From contig JAKFFE010000017.1 of NCBI GenBank assembly GCA_036675345.1, positions 62,001-126,000 of the forward strand: a DNA stretch of 64,000 bases, read 5' to 3'. The translations under genes were made by a program, and so were the position numbers. The notes under the pieces are model-generated. The model ran no database searches and was not told where the DNA came from. It worked only from the letters and a program-made list of their open reading frames with translations. This DNA is from JALYOC01 sp036675345 (GTDB taxonomy: Bacteria > Myxococcota > Myxococcia > Myxococcales > Myxococcaceae). Below are positions 44,021-53,282 of the stretch, in pieces (positions within the stretch are counted from its first letter, which is position 1; each line of letters begins with the position of its first letter).

Positions 44021-44041
44021 GAGACCCGGACCACGCGCTGA
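43892..44041 (+). pseudogene. C-terminal fragment resembling a Tc-type toxin subunit (antisense to the RHS 5' end)
   Basis: On the plus strand the frame reads INLELFGRPLAGTYELTIDR ... LDLSRLDDILLFVSHETR and stops with TGA at 44039-44041. The pattern (PLAGTYELTI then LDLSRLDDILLFV and an aromatic/His tail) resembles the extreme C-terminus of TcA-like insecticidal toxin subunits. Third positions here are strongly G/C-biased, whereas the antisense RHS frame in the same bases is not, so this was probably the true coding strand before rearrangement. Nothing upstream of it survives in this orientation. The identification is tentative. Confidence 0.35.
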
Positions 44042-44059
44042 GGGGAGCCCCGGGCCGCG

Positions 44060-45181
44060 CTACTCGTGGAACGGCCAATAGAGCGACTCGGTGTCGTTCT
44101 CCCAGAGCAGCCCGTCGTCCCACATGTTGCCTGCAAACACCGACCCGGTGCGGTCGGGCCGGTAGGACGTGGTCGGGCCCCAGAAGCCGCAGGTGTAGCG
44201 ATGGCGGCTGGTCTTCGGAAACTGAAAGTCCTGGATGTCGTTGGCGTTGGTGCCGCGCTGCACGACGTTGTTGGTGAACTGGATGTACGTCGCGTTCCGC
44301 GGGTCGTCGTTGAACGGCTTGCCTGGATTCCAGCCGCCGTACGCGCAGTAGCCGGAGGCGGTCGGGGCCAGGAAGAAGTTCTTGTCGACCGTGTTGTGAT
44401 GAATGGGGCCGAAATCCGGATAGCCGGTCTGGTTGGCCGAGCACCCGCCGCCCTCGTCCGTCGCCGCCGCATTGCAGAGCACCGTGTTGTGACGGTAGGT
44501 CGTGCCGCTCTCGGTGCGCATGGCGGAGGCGTGCGCCTGGGGATCCTGGCTGATGTCCTGATCGTGGAAGTAGGAATCTTCGACCAGGCAGTCGCCACAC
44601 CACACCTGTCGATGTCCGCCGTAGAAGTTCAACCGGCTGGCGGTGATGTTGCCCCCGGTGAAGCCTTGACCGTCGCGGTCCGAGCCGAAGTCCGCCTCTG
44701 AATCCGAAATGGTCAGGCTGCCGCTGGCGACCTCCAGGTTCGAGCCGACGAACTTGGAGTTCTTGATGGTGACGTTGTCGGCGTTGATTTTCAGCGTGTA
44801 ACAGGTGTCAATCAACTGGCCGTCAATGGTCGTGTTGGCGGTCCGGATGTCGCAAGTTCCGGTGTACGGCGACAAGGTGACCCCGCTGGGAATGCCGGTC
44901 GTCTTCGGGCCGGGAAAGCAAGTGCCCCACGGGTCGGGCCCGTCGGGAACGAAGACTGCCGTGCCCACCGGATAGCCGCTGTTCTTCAGCTCGGCCACGT
45001 CCTGTTCGGTGATGATCCGCTTCTCCTCCGGACACTCCGGGGTCCCTCCGTCTCCCGTCGGCTGGCCGGCAGGGGTGCACGCCACCAGGGTCGCGAGGCC
45101 GCCCGACCAGAGCCACGCCCGCGAGCGCCTCGTCACCCTTCGTTGCCTTGCTCCGCGTTCGAACCTGTCGTCTGCACGCAT
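44060..45181 (-). CDS. parallel beta-helix lipoprotein
   Basis: The 373-residue protein has a lipoprotein signal (RAWLWSGGLATLVAC, lipid Cys35) and a mature part with the rung pattern of right-handed parallel beta-helix proteins (NTTIDGQLIDTCYTLKINAD, NVTIKNSKFVGSNLEVASGS, LVEDSYFHDQDISQDP, NTVDKNFFLAPTASGYC). This fold is typical of pectate-lyase-like and other polysaccharide-acting proteins, but no catalytic residues can be assigned. AAGGAG lies nine bases before the ATG. It ends at a TAG in the same frame as the RHS remnant downstream. Codon use is less GC-biased than in core genes. Confidence 0.82.
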   Translation of the reverse strand: MRADDRFERGARQRRVTRRSRAWLWSGGLATLVACTPAGQPTGDGGTPECPEEKRIITEQDVAELKNSGYPVGTAVFVPDGPDPWGTCFPGPKTTGIPSGVTLSPYTGTCDIRTANTTIDGQLIDTCYTLKINADNVTIKNSKFVGSNLEVASGSLTISDSEADFGSDRDGQGFTGGNITASRLNFYGGHRQVWCGDCLVEDSYFHDQDISQDPQAHASAMRTESGTTYRHNTVLCNAAATDEGGGCSANQTGYPDFGPIHHNTVDKNFFLAPTASGYCAYGGWNPGKPFNDDPRNATYIQFTNNVVQRGTNANDIQDFQFPKTSRHRYTCGFWGPTTSYRPDRTGSVFAGNMWDDGLLWENDTESLYWPFHE

Positions 45182-45361
45182 CGAAATGGGCTCCTTCTGG
45201 CGCGGACTCGTCCGGTGCGCGCGGCCACCTGCAAGGCACGGAAGGGGTCTTTTGTAGCGCGTGGCCGTTCTTGACTCCAGCCGCCTGCCCCGTTCGTGCC
45301 ACCCAGGTCTGGGTGTGCGTCAGACTTGCCCCAACCCAGCCGACGGGCGAAGTGTGCGCCC

Positions 45362-46264
45362 ATGGCCCGCGCCCCCGGCATCCATCTGGTCCACAAGCCC
45401 CTGGGGGCGACCAGCTTCTCCACGCTGAACACCTACCTGGCCGGGGGACCGCCCTCGGCCAGCAAGCCTCCCAAGGCGTGTCACGGCGGCACCCTGGATC
45501 CCTTCGCCGACGGGCTGTTGCTGGTGCTGGTCGGTCCGGCCACCCACCTGTTCGAGACCCTGCACGCGCTGCCCAAGCTCTACGAGGTGGAGATCGCCTG
45601 GGGCCGGGAGACGGACAACGGGGATCCCACCGGCAAGGTGGTGGCCGAGAGCAGCCCTTCCCTGCTGACCCCGGAGCGGATCGCCGCTGCCTGCGAGGCG
45701 TTCGTCGGCTGGCACGATCAGGTCCCGCCGGCCACCAGCGCCAAGAAGCTGGGCGGCGAGCCCGCCTACCGCAAGGCGCATCGCGGGGAAGAGGTGGTCC
45801 TCCCCTCCTCCCGGGTCTACCTCCACCAGGTCGAGTGGATGGCCCACACGCTGCCGGACACCAGCCGGGTCCGCCTCACCTGCCGCGGCGGGTTCTACGT
45901 GCGCAGCTTCGTCCGCGAGCTGGCCCATTCGCTGGGCACCCACGCGCATGTCTCCGCCCTGCGCCGGACGCAGATCGGTCCTTGGCGCGATCCGGGAACC
46001 GAGCGACCGCCGCTTGAGCTGCAAGGACCGCAGCTCCTCTCCTGGGCGCCCGCCCGGCCACTCACCGACGCGGAGGTGGGGGCGCTCCGTCAGGGCCAGG
46101 CGATCCCGCTGGCCGGCACCCGCCCCCCGGTGTGGAGTGCCCCAAAGGGCTATCCCCCGCTCCCGGAAGTGGTGGGCGCAATTCACCAGGGCCGCCTGTT
46201 CGGCCTGCTCCAGATCCAGGAGCAGACCTTGCGCCTCCAGCGAGAGTTCCGCGGCGGACTCTGA
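45362..46264 (+). CDS. truB: TruB-family pseudouridine synthase
   Basis: TruB makes pseudouridine 55 in the T loop of tRNA. The 300-residue protein starts with GIHLVHKPLGATSFSTLNTY and has the family's catalytic segment GGTLDPFADGLLLVLVGPAT with Asp46 as nucleophile, then LYEVEIAWGRETDNGDPTGK and CRGGFYVRSFVRELAHSLG. The C-terminal 80 residues replace or diverge from a PUA-like domain. The ATG at 45362 follows a long upstream open part that is not TruB-like. The gene is not next to rbfA or infB as truB often is, so it could be a paralogue. It is divergent from the beta-helix lipoprotein. Confidence 0.88.
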   Translation: MARAPGIHLVHKPLGATSFSTLNTYLAGGPPSASKPPKACHGGTLDPFADGLLLVLVGPATHLFETLHALPKLYEVEIAWGRETDNGDPTGKVVAESSPSLLTPERIAAACEAFVGWHDQVPPATSAKKLGGEPAYRKAHRGEEVVLPSSRVYLHQVEWMAHTLPDTSRVRLTCRGGFYVRSFVRELAHSLGTHAHVSALRRTQIGPWRDPGTERPPLELQGPQLLSWAPARPLTDAEVGALRQGQAIPLAGTRPPVWSAPKGYPPLPEVVGAIHQGRLFGLLQIQEQTLRLQREFRGGL

Positions 46265-46347
46265 CGCCTGCACCGCGGACCACCTGCCAGGGGCTCTCAC
46301 ACCTCCGTCACATCGCCCGGCCGCCTCGAATCGGCTAATCAATCCTC

Positions 46348-47325
46348 ATGCTTCGCACCCCATGGCTGCTGCTCCGTGCCCTCCTCGGCACGTGGCTGGC
46401 CCGGAGACGTCAAGGACCGCTGCGGCCCAGCTGGCCCTTCCGCTTCGAGTGGATCATCGCCTTCATGCGGTTGGACTGGACCACCCTGTGGAAGAAGCCC
46501 CCGGAGTTCATCCGCCGGTACAACGAGCGGCTGGCGCTGTGGCCGGGGGACGTGAAGGACGTGCGCCGCAGCCCCGCGGACGTGGGCGGGATCCCAGCCA
46601 CCTGGTTTGACCCTCCCACCGCGGTCCCCGGACCGGTGCTGCTCTATCTGCACGGTGGCTCCTACCAGTTCGGTTCCTCCCGGACCCACGGCCCGCTGAT
46701 CGCCCGGCTGGCCAGGTCCGGCTCGCTTCGGGCGCTGGGGTTGGACTACCGGCTGGCGCCGGAGCACCCCCGTCCGGCACAGCTGGAGGACGCGCTGACC
46801 GCCTACCGCTGGCTGCTGGCCCAGGGCACCCGGCCGGAGCAGATCGCGGTGGCCGGAGACTCGGCCGGCGGACACCTGGCCCTGGCGCTGTGTGCCGCGC
46901 TCCCCGCCCACCAGCTGCCCCTGCCCGGCGCCTGCGTGCTCTTCTCCCCCTGGCTGGATCTCTCCTCCTCCCGCCCCTCCTTCACCACCAACGCCCGCTA
47001 CGACTACGGGACCCGGGAGATGCTTTTGGCCCAGGCCCGCACCTTCGCCGGGGAGCTCCCCCTGGAGGATCCCCGCGTCTCTCCGCTGGCCGCACCCATC
47101 CCCAAGCTTCCCCCCACCCTACTGGTGGTGGGCAGCGCGGAGGTGCTGCTGGACGAGTGCCGCGAGTACGCCACCCGGGCGGTGGCCGCCGCCCAGCCTT
47201 TGACCCTGGATCTGCTTCCGGACCTGCCCCACAACGGGGTGCTCTTTCCCCAGGAGCACCCCTCCGCCCGGGCCGGCCTGGAGCGCGCCGGGATCTTCCT
47301 GCGCACCCACACCGCCGGCCGCTAG
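46348..47325 (+). CDS. alpha/beta hydrolase, hormone-sensitive-lipase-type esterase
   Basis: The 325-residue protein shows the HSL-family oxyanion motif His-Gly-Gly-Ser at 102-105 (LLYLHGGSYQFGSSR) in place of the usual HGGG, the nucleophile elbow GDSAGG with Ser172, YRLAPEHPRPAQ, and downstream Asp and His residues (LLDECREYA, LPHNGVLF) that could complete the triad. The N-terminal 45 residues are amphipathic (MLRTPWLLLRALLGTWLARR) and could contact the membrane; there is no clear cleavage site. It should hydrolyse short- to medium-chain esters. It is followed 18 bases later by the hybrid kinase gene. Confidence 0.88.
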   Translation: MLRTPWLLLRALLGTWLARRRQGPLRPSWPFRFEWIIAFMRLDWTTLWKKPPEFIRRYNERLALWPGDVKDVRRSPADVGGIPATWFDPPTAVPGPVLLYLHGGSYQFGSSRTHGPLIARLARSGSLRALGLDYRLAPEHPRPAQLEDALTAYRWLLAQGTRPEQIAVAGDSAGGHLALALCAALPAHQLPLPGACVLFSPWLDLSSSRPSFTTNARYDYGTREMLLAQARTFAGELPLEDPRVSPLAAPIPKLPPTLLVVGSAEVLLDECREYATRAVAAAQPLTLDLLPDLPHNGVLFPQEHPSARAGLERAGIFLRTHTAGR

Positions 47326-47343
47326 GGCATAATCCCAGGCTCG

Positions 47344-49533
47344 ATGCCTGAGACCACAGTCGCGCAAGGGCAGGCCGCCCACCTGGTGGTCTTCACTCCC
47401 GATGACTCGCTGCTGGAGGGCGCCGCCACCTTCCTGGGGGAGGGCCTGGCCCGGCGCGATCACGTGCTGGCCTTCGTGGCCAACGCCCGTCGCCCGGCGC
47501 TGCTGGCCGCGCTCTCCCAGCGCGGGTTCGCGGTCCACGCCCTGCTGGAGCAGGGCTCGCTGCAGATCATCGCCGCCGAGGCCCTGGTGGCGGCGCTGGT
47601 CCACCCGGAGCGCGGCGACAAGTACCTGGAGGCCAACGTCTTCGGGCCGGCGCGGGAGGCGATTTCCGCTGCCCACTCCAGCCGGGTCCGGATCTACAGC
47701 GAGCTGTGCAACCTGCTCTGGTCCGCTCAGGGCCCGCAGGCGGCCGAGGCCCTGGAGCGGAAGTTCAACGCCTTTGCCTTCTCCCACCCGGTGGTCCTCT
47801 TCTGTGGCTACGGGCTGGCCCCGGACGTGGAGGGGCATGATCGCCTCCGGGCGCTGCACTCGGAGCTGCTGTGGGATCCGCGCTCCGGGATGGTGGAGCA
47901 GCGGCTGCGGCTGCTGGCGCGCGCCTCGGAGGTGCTCTCCGCCACCTTGGACTACGAAGCCACCTTGCAGAACACGGTGGGGCTGGTCCTCCCGGTGCTG
48001 GGCGACTTTGGCTTCTTCGACGTGGTGGAGCGCAACGGCGAGGTCCGCCGGCTGGCCCGCGCCCACAAGGATCCGGCGCTGGAGGGGATCCTCTCCCAGA
48101 CCCGCTGGGTCCGGAACGATCGCACCGACCTGAACCTGTGCGGGCTGTCCACCGGCGCGTCGGGGTTCCACTCCCACGTCGACGAGGACTGGCTCCGGCG
48201 CGCCGCCGCCAGCCCCGAACACCTGGAGGTGATGCGCCAGCTGGGCTTCTGTTCGATGATCACCGTGCCGCTGCTCTCGCGCGGACGGATCCTGGGCGCG
48301 CTGACCCTCTTCCACTCGGTGTCCCGCCGCCACCACACCCGCGGGGACCTGGCCTTCTGCGAGGAGGTCGCCCGGCGGGCGGCGGCGGCGGTGGAGAACG
48401 CCCGGCTGTACCAGGATCTCCAGGAGGCGGTCCGCCGCCGGGACGACGCCGACCGGCGCAAGGACGAGTTCCTGGCGATGCTGGGCCACGAGCTGCGCAA
48501 CCCGCTGGCCCCGATCCTCACCGCCGCCCGGCTGATCGAGCTCAAGGGGGACGGGTCGGTGACCCGCGAGCGGGAGGTGATCTCCCGCCAGGCCGAGCAC
48601 CTCACCCGGCTGGTGGACGATCTGCTGGACGTCTCCCGCATCGTCCGCGGCAAGATCCAGCTGCGCCGCGAACAGGTGGAGCTGCGCACCATCCTGGCCC
48701 GGGCGGTGGAGATCACCGCGCCCTTGATCGAGGAGCGTCGGCACCATCTGTCGGTGGAGCTTCCGGACGGCCTGACCCTGGACGGCGACCGGGGACGGCT
48801 GGCGCAGATCTTCGCCAACCTCCTGACCAACGCCGCCAAGTACACCGAGCCGGAGGGGAGGATCGCGGTCTCCTGTTCGGTCCAGGACGGCCAGGTCGCG
48901 GTGGCGATCACCGACAGCGGGGTGGGGATCGCCCCCGAGCACCAGGGCCGGCTGTTCGAGGAGTTCTTCCAGGCCGAGTCCTCCATGGATCGCTCCCAGG
49001 GTGGATTGGGGCTGGGCCTGGCCCTGGTCAAGAGCCTCACCGAGCTGCACGGCGGCCGGGTCGAGGTCCGCAGCGAGGGCCGCGGCCGGGGCAGCGTCTT
49101 CACGGTCCAGCTTCCGCTGGGGACCCCGGGCCCGTCCCTCGTTCAGCCGGCGCGCTGCCTGGTCCCGGCCCGCCAGGCCGCGCGGCTGTTGGTGGTGGAC
49201 GACAACGAGGATCTGGCCGCCACCCTGGGCGAGGCGCTGGGCTTCTCCGGCTACCAGGTGACTGTGGTCAACGACGCCGCCCAGGCGCTGAGCCGGGCGG
49301 GCAGCGAGCTTCCGGACATCGCGCTGGTGGACATCGGCCTGCCGGTGATGGACGGCTACGAGCTGGCCCGGCGGCTGCGGGACTCCGCCGCCGGTCGGCC
49401 CCTGCGGCTGATCGCGGTCTCCGGCTATGGCACCGACAAGGACCGCGCCCGCAGCGCCGCCGCCGGGTTCGAGGCCCATCTGGTCAAGCCGGTCGACTTC
49501 AACGCCCTGCTGGAGCTGCTGGCCCGGCCATGA
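47344..49533 (+). CDS. hybrid histidine kinase with MEDS, GAF and receiver domains
   Basis: The 729-residue soluble protein has an N-terminal MEDS (DcmR-type sensory) domain at about 10-170 (HLVVFTPDDSLLEGAATFLG), a GAF domain at about 200-355, a HisKA dimerisation domain with phospho-acceptor His382 (LAMLGHELRNPLAPI), a HATPase domain (N box LLTNAAKYTEP near 490; GGLGLGLALVKSL) and a C-terminal receiver with phospho-acceptor Asp663 (IALVDIGLPVMDGYEL). MEDS domains are thought to bind small hydrophobic or one-carbon ligands. The stop overlaps the ATG of the next kinase (ATGA), implying stoichiometric co-expression. No separate response regulator is adjacent. Confidence 0.93.
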   Translation: MPETTVAQGQAAHLVVFTPDDSLLEGAATFLGEGLARRDHVLAFVANARRPALLAALSQRGFAVHALLEQGSLQIIAAEALVAALVHPERGDKYLEANVFGPAREAISAAHSSRVRIYSELCNLLWSAQGPQAAEALERKFNAFAFSHPVVLFCGYGLAPDVEGHDRLRALHSELLWDPRSGMVEQRLRLLARASEVLSATLDYEATLQNTVGLVLPVLGDFGFFDVVERNGEVRRLARAHKDPALEGILSQTRWVRNDRTDLNLCGLSTGASGFHSHVDEDWLRRAAASPEHLEVMRQLGFCSMITVPLLSRGRILGALTLFHSVSRRHHTRGDLAFCEEVARRAAAAVENARLYQDLQEAVRRRDDADRRKDEFLAMLGHELRNPLAPILTAARLIELKGDGSVTREREVISRQAEHLTRLVDDLLDVSRIVRGKIQLRREQVELRTILARAVEITAPLIEERRHHLSVELPDGLTLDGDRGRLAQIFANLLTNAAKYTEPEGRIAVSCSVQDGQVAVAITDSGVGIAPEHQGRLFEEFFQAESSMDRSQGGLGLGLALVKSLTELHGGRVEVRSEGRGRGSVFTVQLPLGTPGPSLVQPARCLVPARQAARLLVVDDNEDLAATLGEALGFSGYQVTVVNDAAQALSRAGSELPDIALVDIGLPVMDGYELARRLRDSAAGRPLRLIAVSGYGTDKDRARSAAAGFEAHLVKPVDFNALLELLARP

Positions 49534-51644
49534 GGATCTCCGGTGCCCTGCTGCTGCTGTGTCTGGCCCCCGCCCTGGCCGGGGGGCAGGAGCCGGTGAT
49601 TGTCAGCGGCTGGCGCGAGGCGCCCGCCCCGGATGGATGGAAGGCCCAGACGGTCCAGTTCACCGCGCCCGCCGGGGACCCGGCGCTGTCGCTCTCCGGC
49701 CTGGTGGATCCCTACGAGCTGACCCTCAATGGCGCGGTGGTCCGCCCCCTGGGGCCGAACGTGGGCTCCCACGGGGGCTGGAAGCGGGACCAGCTCTCCT
49801 TGGAGCCGGGGACCCAGTACGTGCTCACCCTCCGCTTCCGGGACGATCTGCTGCCCAGCTTCGTGGAGTCGGGCCGCACCCTGATCGGTGATCGCCAGGG
49901 GCTGTGGACGGCCACGGTGCGACAACACTTCCCGCGCGCCGGCTACGGGCTGGCCTCCGGGGTGCTGGGGCTGGTGACCTTGATGATCTTCGCCCGCCGG
50001 CGGGATCAGCGGATCTACCTCTCCTTCTCCGCCTTCGCCTTCGCCCATGGCCTGAACCTGTTCGCCGGCGGCAGCTTCGCCTCCCTGCTCTGGGATCAGC
50101 CGGCGCTGTGGGACCACCTCCGGCTGGCGGCCCGGACCTTCTCTCCCCTGGCGCTGGTGACCTTCTTCCTCCAGGCCGGGCCGCCGGCCCCGCGCGCCTA
50201 CTACCGGGGGGTGGGGGTGGCGGCCGCGGTGGGGGCAGCGCTGATCCTGCTGGATCAGCTCCTGGGCGGCAGGGCCCACGCGCTGCTGTGGCTGTGGGCC
50301 AACGCAGTCTTCCTGCTGGCAATGCTGGCGGTGGGCGTGGTGCTGGTCCGCGCGGTGCGGTCCCGCCCCCGGGAGTTCTGGCCCTCGGTGGCGGCGGTGC
50401 TGCTGCTGATGTGCTCCACCCTGCTGGACGCGCTGCACCTGGGGCCGGCCTGGCTGACCGCCAACCTCAGCGGCTTCTCCTATCTGGCGCTGCTGCTGGT
50501 GATGGGAAACCTCATCCTGCGCCGGTTCACCGCGGTGTTCGACGCGCTGCAGGAGGAGGTCCGGGCCCGGGACGAGTTCCTGGGAGTGGTCTCCCACGAG
50601 CTGCGCAATCCGCTGGCGGCGATCAGCGCCGGGGTGGACGTGCTGACCCGCCAGCACGCGATCCCGGAGACCGCTCGCCACCTGGAGATGCTGCGCCGCC
50701 AGGCGACGCTGCTGGCCCGGCTGATGGACGACCTGCTGGATCTGGGAAGGATCCGGGCCGGGCGCCTGAAGGTGGAACCGCGGCCCCTGTTGCTGGCCTC
50801 CTCGCTGGAGTCGGCGGTGGAGGGGATGCGCCACGCGGCCACCGCCAAGCGGCTGGAGCTGACCCTGCAACTGCCCCCTGAACCGCTGGCGGTGGAGGCG
50901 GATCCGATCCGGCTGGAGCAGATGATCACCAACCTGGTCCGCAACGCAATCCAGCACACCGCGGCCGGCGGCAAGGTGGCGGTCCGCACCCAGGCCGGCG
51001 AGACCCGGGTGTGGATCAGCGTGCAGGACAGCGGCCGGGGGTTGAGCCGCGAGGCGCTGGCGCTGCTGTTCAAGGACTCCGCCGGCGCCCCCACCCCGCC
51101 CCCCGCGCACTCGGAGGGGATGGGGGTGGGCCTGGCGGTGGTGCGCAAGCTGGCGAGGATGCAGGGAGGCAGCGTCGCCGCGCACAGCCCGGGCCTGGAG
51201 CAGGGCAGCACCTTCACCCTGCAACTGCAGCGGGCCCCCCTGCCCGCCTCGCCAGAGGCGCCGCCGGCTCCGCCCCCCGCCCCTTCGGAGATCGCCCGGC
51301 GGGTCTTGCTGATCGACGACAACGCCAACCTGCGGCTGTCGATGCGGCTGCTGCTGGAGCACAGCGGCTACCGGGTGCAGGAGGCGGGGGACGGACGCGC
51401 CGGACTGGAGCGGCTGCAGGGCGGAGACTTCGACGCGGCGGTGGTGGACCTGCGGATGCCGGAGCTGGATGGGATGGAGCTGGCCCGCCGGATCCGCGCC
51501 ACCCCCCACGGCGCCAAGCTGCGGTTGGTGGCGCTGACCGGGATGGCGGGCACCGAGGAGCGGGAGGCCGCGCTGCAGGCCGGCTTCGATCAGGTGATGG
51601 TCAAGCCGGCCAACCCGGACCTGCTGGCAGCGGCGCTGCGCTAG
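49530..51644 (+). CDS. membrane hybrid histidine kinase (7TMR-DISM type) with receiver domain
   Basis: The 704-residue protein has a signal peptide (MRISGALLLLCLAPALAGGQ), an extracytoplasmic sugar-binding-like domain to about 135 (DISMED2-like: YELTLNGAVVRPLG), about seven membrane helices at 145-335, a HisKA domain with His356 (VVSHELRNPLAAISAG), a HATPase domain (NLVRNAIQHTAAGG, GMGVGLAVVRKLA) and a receiver with Asp640 (AAVVDLRMPELDGMEL). The 7TMR-DISM arrangement usually senses carbohydrates. It overlaps the preceding hybrid kinase by four bases, and the two probably form one signalling pair. Confidence 0.93.
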   Translation: MRISGALLLLCLAPALAGGQEPVIVSGWREAPAPDGWKAQTVQFTAPAGDPALSLSGLVDPYELTLNGAVVRPLGPNVGSHGGWKRDQLSLEPGTQYVLTLRFRDDLLPSFVESGRTLIGDRQGLWTATVRQHFPRAGYGLASGVLGLVTLMIFARRRDQRIYLSFSAFAFAHGLNLFAGGSFASLLWDQPALWDHLRLAARTFSPLALVTFFLQAGPPAPRAYYRGVGVAAAVGAALILLDQLLGGRAHALLWLWANAVFLLAMLAVGVVLVRAVRSRPREFWPSVAAVLLLMCSTLLDALHLGPAWLTANLSGFSYLALLLVMGNLILRRFTAVFDALQEEVRARDEFLGVVSHELRNPLAAISAGVDVLTRQHAIPETARHLEMLRRQATLLARLMDDLLDLGRIRAGRLKVEPRPLLLASSLESAVEGMRHAATAKRLELTLQLPPEPLAVEADPIRLEQMITNLVRNAIQHTAAGGKVAVRTQAGETRVWISVQDSGRGLSREALALLFKDSAGAPTPPPAHSEGMGVGLAVVRKLARMQGGSVAAHSPGLEQGSTFTLQLQRAPLPASPEAPPAPPPAPSEIARRVLLIDDNANLRLSMRLLLEHSGYRVQEAGDGRAGLERLQGGDFDAAVVDLRMPELDGMELARRIRATPHGAKLRLVALTGMAGTEEREAALQAGFDQVMVKPANPDLLAAALR

Positions 51645-51662
51645 CCAGCGGACCCACGGCCT

Positions 51663-52478
51663 TCAGCGTTCCAGCACCCGGGCGCAGGCCTCCAGGATCG
51701 CGCGGCGGGCAAAGCGCTTGTCGTTGCCGGGGATGATGATCCACGGCGCATCCGGGCGGTGGGTCCGGTCGAACATGTCCTCCACCGCGGTGGCGTAACG
51801 GTCCCACTTGTCGCGGTTGCGCCAATCGTCGGGGCCGATCTTCCACTTCTTGATCGGATCATCCTCCCGGGCCCGGAACCGCTGGAGCTGCTCCTTCTTG
51901 TCCAGGTGGATCCAGAACTTGGCCATCCGCACCCCCTCCGCGGTCAGCGTCCGCTCGAAGGCGTTGATCTCATCGTAGGCCCGGGTCCAGGCGTCCTGGT
52001 CGGCGAAGCCCTCCACCCGCTCCACCAGCACCCGCCCGTACCAGCTGCGATCGAAGATCCCGATCTCCCCCTTCTCCGGCATCCGGACCGCGAACCGCCA
52101 CAGGTAGTTGTGGGCGGCCTCGTTCTCCCGGGGCGCGGCGATCGGCCACACCTTGTAGCCGCGCGGATCCATCAGCGCGGTCAGCCGCTTGATCGCCCCA
52201 CCCTTGCCGGCCGCGTCCCAGCCTTCGAACACGAACACCGTGGTCCGCTTGGAGAGGTGGTTCTTGATCTGCGCGGCGTACACCCGCTCCTGCAGGGCCA
52301 CGATCTCCTGATCCGCCTTCTTCTTGTCCTCCGCCGCGGCGGACAGGTCCACCTCGTCCAGGCGCAGGGTGCCGGGTGGATGGACCTTGAACTCGAAGGC
52401 CTCCGGGGTGGGATCGGGGATCTTCTCCCGGGTCTTGGCCTTGGCCTTGGCCTGCTTGCCGCGCTTGTCCTTGGACAT
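51663..52478 (-). CDS. ppk2: polyphosphate kinase 2 family protein
   Basis: PPK2 transfers phosphate between polyphosphate and nucleotides. The 271-residue single-domain protein has the Walker A loop GWDAAGKGGA at 86-95, the Walker B IGIFDRSWYGR and the lid region (IHLDKKEQLQRFRAREDDP) of the family. The Lys-rich N-terminus (MSKDKRGKQAKAKAKTREK) is common in the group. Class I (ADP-forming substrate) versus II/III cannot be settled by eye, though length and the PRENEAAHNYLWRF segment fit class I. Its ATG overlaps the hydrolase TGA (TGATG), so the two are coupled. The 3' end converges with the kinase gene. Confidence 0.95.
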   Translation of the reverse strand: MSKDKRGKQAKAKAKTREKIPDPTPEAFEFKVHPPGTLRLDEVDLSAAAEDKKKADQEIVALQERVYAAQIKNHLSKRTTVFVFEGWDAAGKGGAIKRLTALMDPRGYKVWPIAAPRENEAAHNYLWRFAVRMPEKGEIGIFDRSWYGRVLVERVEGFADQDAWTRAYDEINAFERTLTAEGVRMAKFWIHLDKKEQLQRFRAREDDPIKKWKIGPDDWRNRDKWDRYATAVEDMFDRTHRPDAPWIIIPGNDKRFARRAILEACARVLER

Positions 52479-53266
52479 CAGCTTGCCCCCTGTTCCAGAA
52501 CTTCCATCAGCCGGGCGTTGAACCGCCGGTGCGCCTCGGCGTGCATCATGTGGCCGGCGGGAAGAAACTCCAGGGTGGCGTTGCCCAGGGCGTCCTCCAG
52601 CGCATGCAGCGTCTTGCCGTAGAGGGCGGCGCTGCGCTCGCCACCGATCAGCGAGACCGGGGTGGTGATCGCCGCGAGCGATGGGTAGTCCACCCGGTAC
52701 TCCCCCAGCGCCAGGCAGTCCCGACGGATCTCCTCCCAGTAGGAGGAGGACTTCTCCCGGAAGCGCAGCGGCATCTGTTCGAAGGCCTCCTCCCCCAGCA
52801 CGCTGCGCAGGAAGAAGGCCCCGGCGGCGCTGCCGCCCTGCTTTTGGACCAGGGTGTCGAAGTGGGCCAGGAACTCCCGGGGCGCCACGTCCACCCCGTC
52901 CGCCCAGGAGAGAGGAGGCTCCAGCAGCACCGCGTGGCGCAGCAGCTGGGGGTGGGTGCGCAGCAATTCCAGCACCACCACCGCCCCGAAGCTGGACCCG
53001 CAGGCCACCACCGGCGCCTGGGGAGAGAACAGCCGGATCAGCTCCGCCGCGTCGGCCGCGTGCTGGGAGAGGGAGACCGGGGTCTGGCCCTCCACCCCGC
53101 CCGCGCCGTGGGTGCCCCGGCGGTCGTAGAGGATCTTCCGGGCCCCGTGCAGCAACCGGCGCTGCAGCGACCAGGTGTTCTGGTCCACCGCCGACCCATG
53201 GATCAGCAACAGGGTCGGTCCCTCTCCCTGGGTGCTGGCCCGCAGCTGTTCACGAAGGTCGCCCAT
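52478..53266 (-). CDS. alpha/beta hydrolase
   Basis: The 262-residue protein has LLLIHGSAVDQNTW (oxyanion His-Gly), the nucleophile elbow ACGSSFGAVV (Gly-x-Ser-x-Gly), and a C-terminal His in FLPAGHMMHAEA. The strand order matches small esterases or haloperoxidase-type hydrolases; the substrate is unknown. The ATG at 53266 is only 17 bases from the divergent RluA-family start, so its promoter must lie inside that gene. The gene is coupled to ppk2 by overlapping stop and start. Confidence 0.87.
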   Translation of the reverse strand: MGDLREQLRASTQGEGPTLLLIHGSAVDQNTWSLQRRLLHGARKILYDRRGTHGAGGVEGQTPVSLSQHAADAAELIRLFSPQAPVVACGSSFGAVVVLELLRTHPQLLRHAVLLEPPLSWADGVDVAPREFLAHFDTLVQKQGGSAAGAFFLRSVLGEEAFEQMPLRFREKSSSYWEEIRRDCLALGEYRVDYPSLAAITTPVSLIGGERSAALYGKTLHALEDALGNATLEFLPAGHMMHAEAHRRFNARLMEVLEQGAS

Positions 53267-53282
53267 CTGCCCGAAGAGATAT

